Assembly: GCF_030409635.1 (NCBI RefSeq) | Contig: NZ_JAUFQF010000004.1 | Span: 344,241 to 408,240, forward strand | DNA length: 64,000 nt | Direction of reading: 5' to 3' | Source of the DNA: Vibrio agarivorans | Lineage (GTDB): Bacteria; Pseudomonadota; Gammaproteobacteria; Enterobacterales; Vibrionaceae | In this document: positions 61,400-64,000 of the stretch, one piece after another | How positions within the stretch are numbered: the stretch's first letter is position 1 | Layout of the letters: each line of letters opens with the position of its first letter | Notes under the pieces: generated by a model | What the model saw: only the letters and a program-made list of their open reading frames with translations | The model's database searches: none | What the model was told of the DNA's origin: nothing | Made by a program: the position numbers and the translations under genes

Positions 61400-62662
61400 T
61401 TAAAACTCTTTTTGTATCCAATTACGCAAGCGACCAAATAGGTTAGAGACTGACTGGCGCTTCGGCTCAGTGTACTCAATTTCATCCCCTACCTGACTAT
61501 CCTTCGCATAATGAAGTAATCCAACTGCCGTGGAGTGGTACGGCTCTTTTACATAATCTGTAAGGCCGCTTACCTCTAAGGGCTTGCCCACTCGTACTTG
61601 ATTGCGGAACACACGCTCCGCACATTCAACTAATCCCTCAATTTGCGCGGCACCGCCAGTGAGAACAACACCCGCTGCCAAATGATGCTTTATCCCATCA
61701 TCACGCAAGTTAGCTTGAACTGAATCGATGGTTTGATTAACCAATCCCATTAACTCAGTGTAGCGCGGCTCTATCACTTCCGACAACGTTTGTCGTTGAA
61801 GACTACGTGATGGACGCCCGCCAACGCTAGGAACGTTAACTGTATCGTCTTTACTCACCAGTTCACTGAGAGCGCAACCATACTTAACTTTAATCTCTTC
61901 GGCATCGCCCACGGGCGTACCAAATGCAAATGCAATATCACTCGTCACTGCGTTACCCGCATAGGTAAAGACTTCAGTGTGACGCAGTGCTCCGCCTGTC
62001 CATATCGAGATATCCATGGTGCCAGCACCGATATCAACGACACATACCCCCAATTCACGCTCATCTTCAGTGATAACAGCGTTACTTGCGGCAAGGCCAG
62101 AATACACAAGCTGCTCTACTTTCAGTCCGCAGCGCTCTACTGCTTTGATGATATTTCGTGCCATGTCGTTGTGACAACTGATCAGATGCACACTGACTTC
62201 CATACGAACGCCAGACAAACCAAGCGGGTTTTTAATGCCTTCTTGGTAGTCGATAGTGAATTCTTGCGGAATCACATGCAGAATTCGCTGCTCTTCACCA
62301 ATTTTAATTGACTTGGCAGTGTGGATAGCACGATCCATATCATCTTGAGACACCTCCTCTTCCGAGATGGTTCCCATCCCCTTCTCTATACGGCTCGCGA
62401 TATGGCGGCCAGATAAAGAGAGGTAAACCGAGCTGATCTGATATTCAGACATCAGTTCAGCTTGATCAATTGCCCTTTGGACAGACTTCACCACAGACTC
62501 AAGGTCGTTTACACCACCTTTATCCATGCCTCGAGAAGGACTAGAGCCTGCACCGATGATGTTTATTTGTCCATCGGGAAGTACTTCACCAACCAATGCG
62601 GACACTGTGGCGGTACCGATATCCAATCCAACAATAATGTTGTCGTCACTGGCCTTAGTCAT
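61400..62662 (-). CDS. ftsA: Cell division protein FtsA
   Basis: Actin-fold ATPase that ties FtsZ filaments to the inner membrane and recruits later division proteins. The 420-residue protein has phosphate-binding loops (VGLDIGTATVSALVGE, VCVVDIGAGTMDISIW, GVVLTGGAAQIEGL), the 1C domain, and a C-terminal amphipathic helix LFGRLRNWIQKEF. Its ATG overlaps the ftsQ stop by 8 nt, implying translational coupling. Confidence 0.97.
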   Translation of the reverse strand: MTKASDDNIIVGLDIGTATVSALVGEVLPDGQINIIGAGSSPSRGMDKGGVNDLESVVKSVQRAIDQAELMSEYQISSVYLSLSGRHIASRIEKGMGTISEEEVSQDDMDRAIHTAKSIKIGEEQRILHVIPQEFTIDYQEGIKNPLGLSGVRMEVSVHLISCHNDMARNIIKAVERCGLKVEQLVYSGLAASNAVITEDERELGVCVVDIGAGTMDISIWTGGALRHTEVFTYAGNAVTSDIAFAFGTPVGDAEEIKVKYGCALSELVSKDDTVNVPSVGGRPSRSLQRQTLSEVIEPRYTELMGLVNQTIDSVQANLRDDGIKHHLAAGVVLTGGAAQIEGLVECAERVFRNQVRVGKPLEVSGLTDYVKEPYHSTAVGLLHYAKDSQVGDEIEYTEPKRQSVSNLFGRLRNWIQKEF

Positions 62663-63437
62663 TCGTAATCTCTTGTTCTATGTCCTGTTCTGGGAACCAG
62701 CCTATAGCGGCCCCTGTATCGTATCTTAGATCAATGTAGCTGACACGCTGCGCTTTCTCACCCAGTTGGTTATAGAGTGAAACAAAACGATCAATGCGTT
62801 CATCTAGAGCACCTTTCCCAAGCTCTAGTCTCATGCCATTATCCAGTATTATCTGCCAAGCGCGGCGCTCATTAAGCACCAGTGACGTGATCTCCAAACC
62901 TAACTTGGCAAAAGTCGGCATCAGATGTCGCCACGTTGTCATTACCTCGGCTTGAGTGCTGATCGGGCCATATAGTTTGACCGTCCCATCTTGAAGAAGA
63001 CCTAAGTCGCCCACAAAGATTTCACCTTCAGGGTTAAGCAACGCTTGGCCATTCCACACCGCTTCAGCCGTGTGCTCTGTTAGATAAACTTTTATAGTAT
63101 CTGGCCATTGTTTACGAATTGAAGCCTGTGCAACCCAAGGCAGTGATTGTACTGACTGCTGTATGACATCGACGTCTTGGGACATAAACGTTCCGATATG
63201 GTCGAGGTTAGACAGAGCCGATTGCACATTCGCTGCAGTGACGTAATTAAGTTCACCTTGTAGCACGAGCTTTGATAGTGGTAGACGATCTTCGTCCCAC
63301 ATCCAAGTGATGACGGAGTGTATTAGAAAGGTTAGTAACAACAAAATCACCAGCAAGAAACTCAAGCCTGCGGCGTGTTTCTTCGCTAGTGATTTATAAG
63401 TGCGACTCTCGTCCATTTGAAGGGTGTTTAAAAACAC
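62655..63437 (-). CDS. ftsQ: Cell division protein FtsQ
   Basis: Bitopic inner membrane protein that links early and late divisome parts (FtsBL partner). It has a short cytoplasmic tail, one TM segment (LSFLLVILLLLTFLIHSVITW), a POTRA domain (LSKLVLQGELNYVTAANVQSALSNL) and the beta domain ending in IGWFPEQDIEQEITND. The start is uncertain. I chose GTG 63437, which has AAGGA 8 nt upstream (260 residues). ATG 63416 and TTG 63518 in the same frame lack a Shine-Dalgarno. Confidence 0.9.
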   Translation of the reverse strand: MFLNTLQMDESRTYKSLAKKHAAGLSFLLVILLLLTFLIHSVITWMWDEDRLPLSKLVLQGELNYVTAANVQSALSNLDHIGTFMSQDVDVIQQSVQSLPWVAQASIRKQWPDTIKVYLTEHTAEAVWNGQALLNPEGEIFVGDLGLLQDGTVKLYGPISTQAEVMTTWRHLMPTFAKLGLEITSLVLNERRAWQIILDNGMRLELGKGALDERIDRFVSLYNQLGEKAQRVSYIDLRYDTGAAIGWFPEQDIEQEITND

Positions 63438-63577
63438 ACTGGCAATCCTTTCTAAGACGCCCCTATTGCTACAGGGAATATTTTCACTTACTTCAATCTT
63501 GCGATTATACAAAGGCAAATAAAAGTAGCAAACAAAGAAAGCAATAAATCACAATGGGATGTGATTTAAAACGTGAT
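63438..63577. other. murC-ftsQ gap
   Basis: About 140 bp with no gene. In E. coli ddlB lies between murC and ftsQ; here it is absent, so murC is directly followed by ftsQ. Confidence 0.5.
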
Positions 63578-64000
63578 TCAGTTACCACTCGCCATTTTAT
63601 TGACATTTAACTCTAATTTAGCGAGCGTTTTTGCCACTTTACCGACATCACCTGCACCTTGTGTCAACACCAAGTCACCTTCTTGCAGGATATTGGCTAA
63701 CACGCCAGGCAGAGCATCTTGTTCAGCAACGAAGACTGGGTCTATTCCACCGCGGGCGCGAATCGTGCGACAAAGTGCACGGCTATCAGCACCAGCTATC
63801 GGCTGTTCACCCGCAGAGTAAACGTCCAGCATCACTAATACATCGACTTGCTCAAGTACATTGGCAAAATCATCGTAAAGATCACGCGTACGACTATAGC
63901 GGTGAGGCTGGAAAACCATCACCAAGCGTTTATCTGACCAACCGTTGCGCGCAGCTTTGATAGTAACATCCACTTCTGTTGGGTGATGACCATAGTCATC
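63578..64000 (-). CDS. murC: UDP-N-acetylmuramate-L-alanine ligase MurC, C-terminal part
   Basis: Cytoplasmic ATP-dependent ligase adding the first amino acid of the peptidoglycan stem. Only the last 140 or so residues are in the window; the frame runs through the right edge. Visible are [18 protein letters not shown] (catalytic-site region), [17 protein letters not shown] and the C-terminal domain with [10 protein letters not shown]. It is upstream of ftsQ in the division cluster. Confidence 0.94.
   Translation of the reverse strand, partial: DDYGHHPTEVDVTIKAARNGWSDKRLVMVFQPHRYSRTRDLYDDFANVLEQVDVLVMLDVYSAGEQPIAGADSRALCRTIRARGGIDPVFVAEQDALPGVLANILQEGDLVLTQGAGDVGKVAKTLAKLELNVNKMASGN

Overview
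The window is a stretch of core chromosome from a gammaproteobacterium of the genus Vibrio. Four things point there: the 16S/23S sequence with tRNA-Ile and tRNA-Ala in the spacer; gene orders that, as far as I recall them, follow V. cholerae (bamD, raiA, pheA, nspS, mbaA, yjjX, trpR, slt, ettA); an hlyU-nhaR-nptA group; and a norspermidine-type NspS/MbaA pair. I cannot name the species from sequence alone. I see no prophage, insertion sequence, integron or CRISPR array. Nearly all genes look intact and similar in composition.

Layout. 1-6000: a minus-strand rRNA operon (16S, tRNA-Ile, tRNA-Ala, 23S, 5S cut by the left edge) with a typical rrn P1/P2 promoter pair. 6000-11400: clpB, pgeF and rluD (minus) diverge from bamD (plus), with a sigma-32-like promoter before clpB and a sigma-E-like promoter before bamD. 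11400-15000: an MltF-like lytic transglycosylase, the ribosome hibernation factor raiA, and pheA behind a complete phenylalanine attenuator (pheL). 15200-19100: nspS, mbaA and yjjX overlap as one unit, coupling polyamine sensing to cyclic di-GMP. 19100-27130: trpR and slt, divergent ettA, a degenerate PilZ-like gene, an M23 peptidase, then the tyrA-aroF operon behind two TyrR-type boxes.

27300-35100: a pyruvate-type sensing system. btsS and btsR come first, then the muropeptide recycling genes nagZ, anmK and murQ, then a small lipoprotein, then a CstA-family transporter. The transporter is preceded by five ACCACTYA-like octamers at an exact 20 bp period. This array is the most striking non-coding structure in the window and looks like an expanded BtsR operator. 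35200-43900: a small phosphatase-like gene, the ribF-ileS-lspA-fkpB-ispH group, murJ and rpsT (TTG start). 43900-49500: hlyU, nhaR, a tandem duplication of the sodium/phosphate cotransporter nptA, and an MDR-family oxidoreductase.

49500-64000: minus-strand housekeeping operons: carAB, dapB, mutT, secA, lpxC, and the end of the division and cell wall cluster (ftsZ, ftsA, ftsQ, murC cut by the right edge). Much of the window serves translation, cell wall synthesis and recycling, and aromatic amino acid synthesis. The accessory interest lies in its signalling modules (NspS/MbaA, BtsSR, HlyU) and in several unexplained repeats in intergenic DNA.
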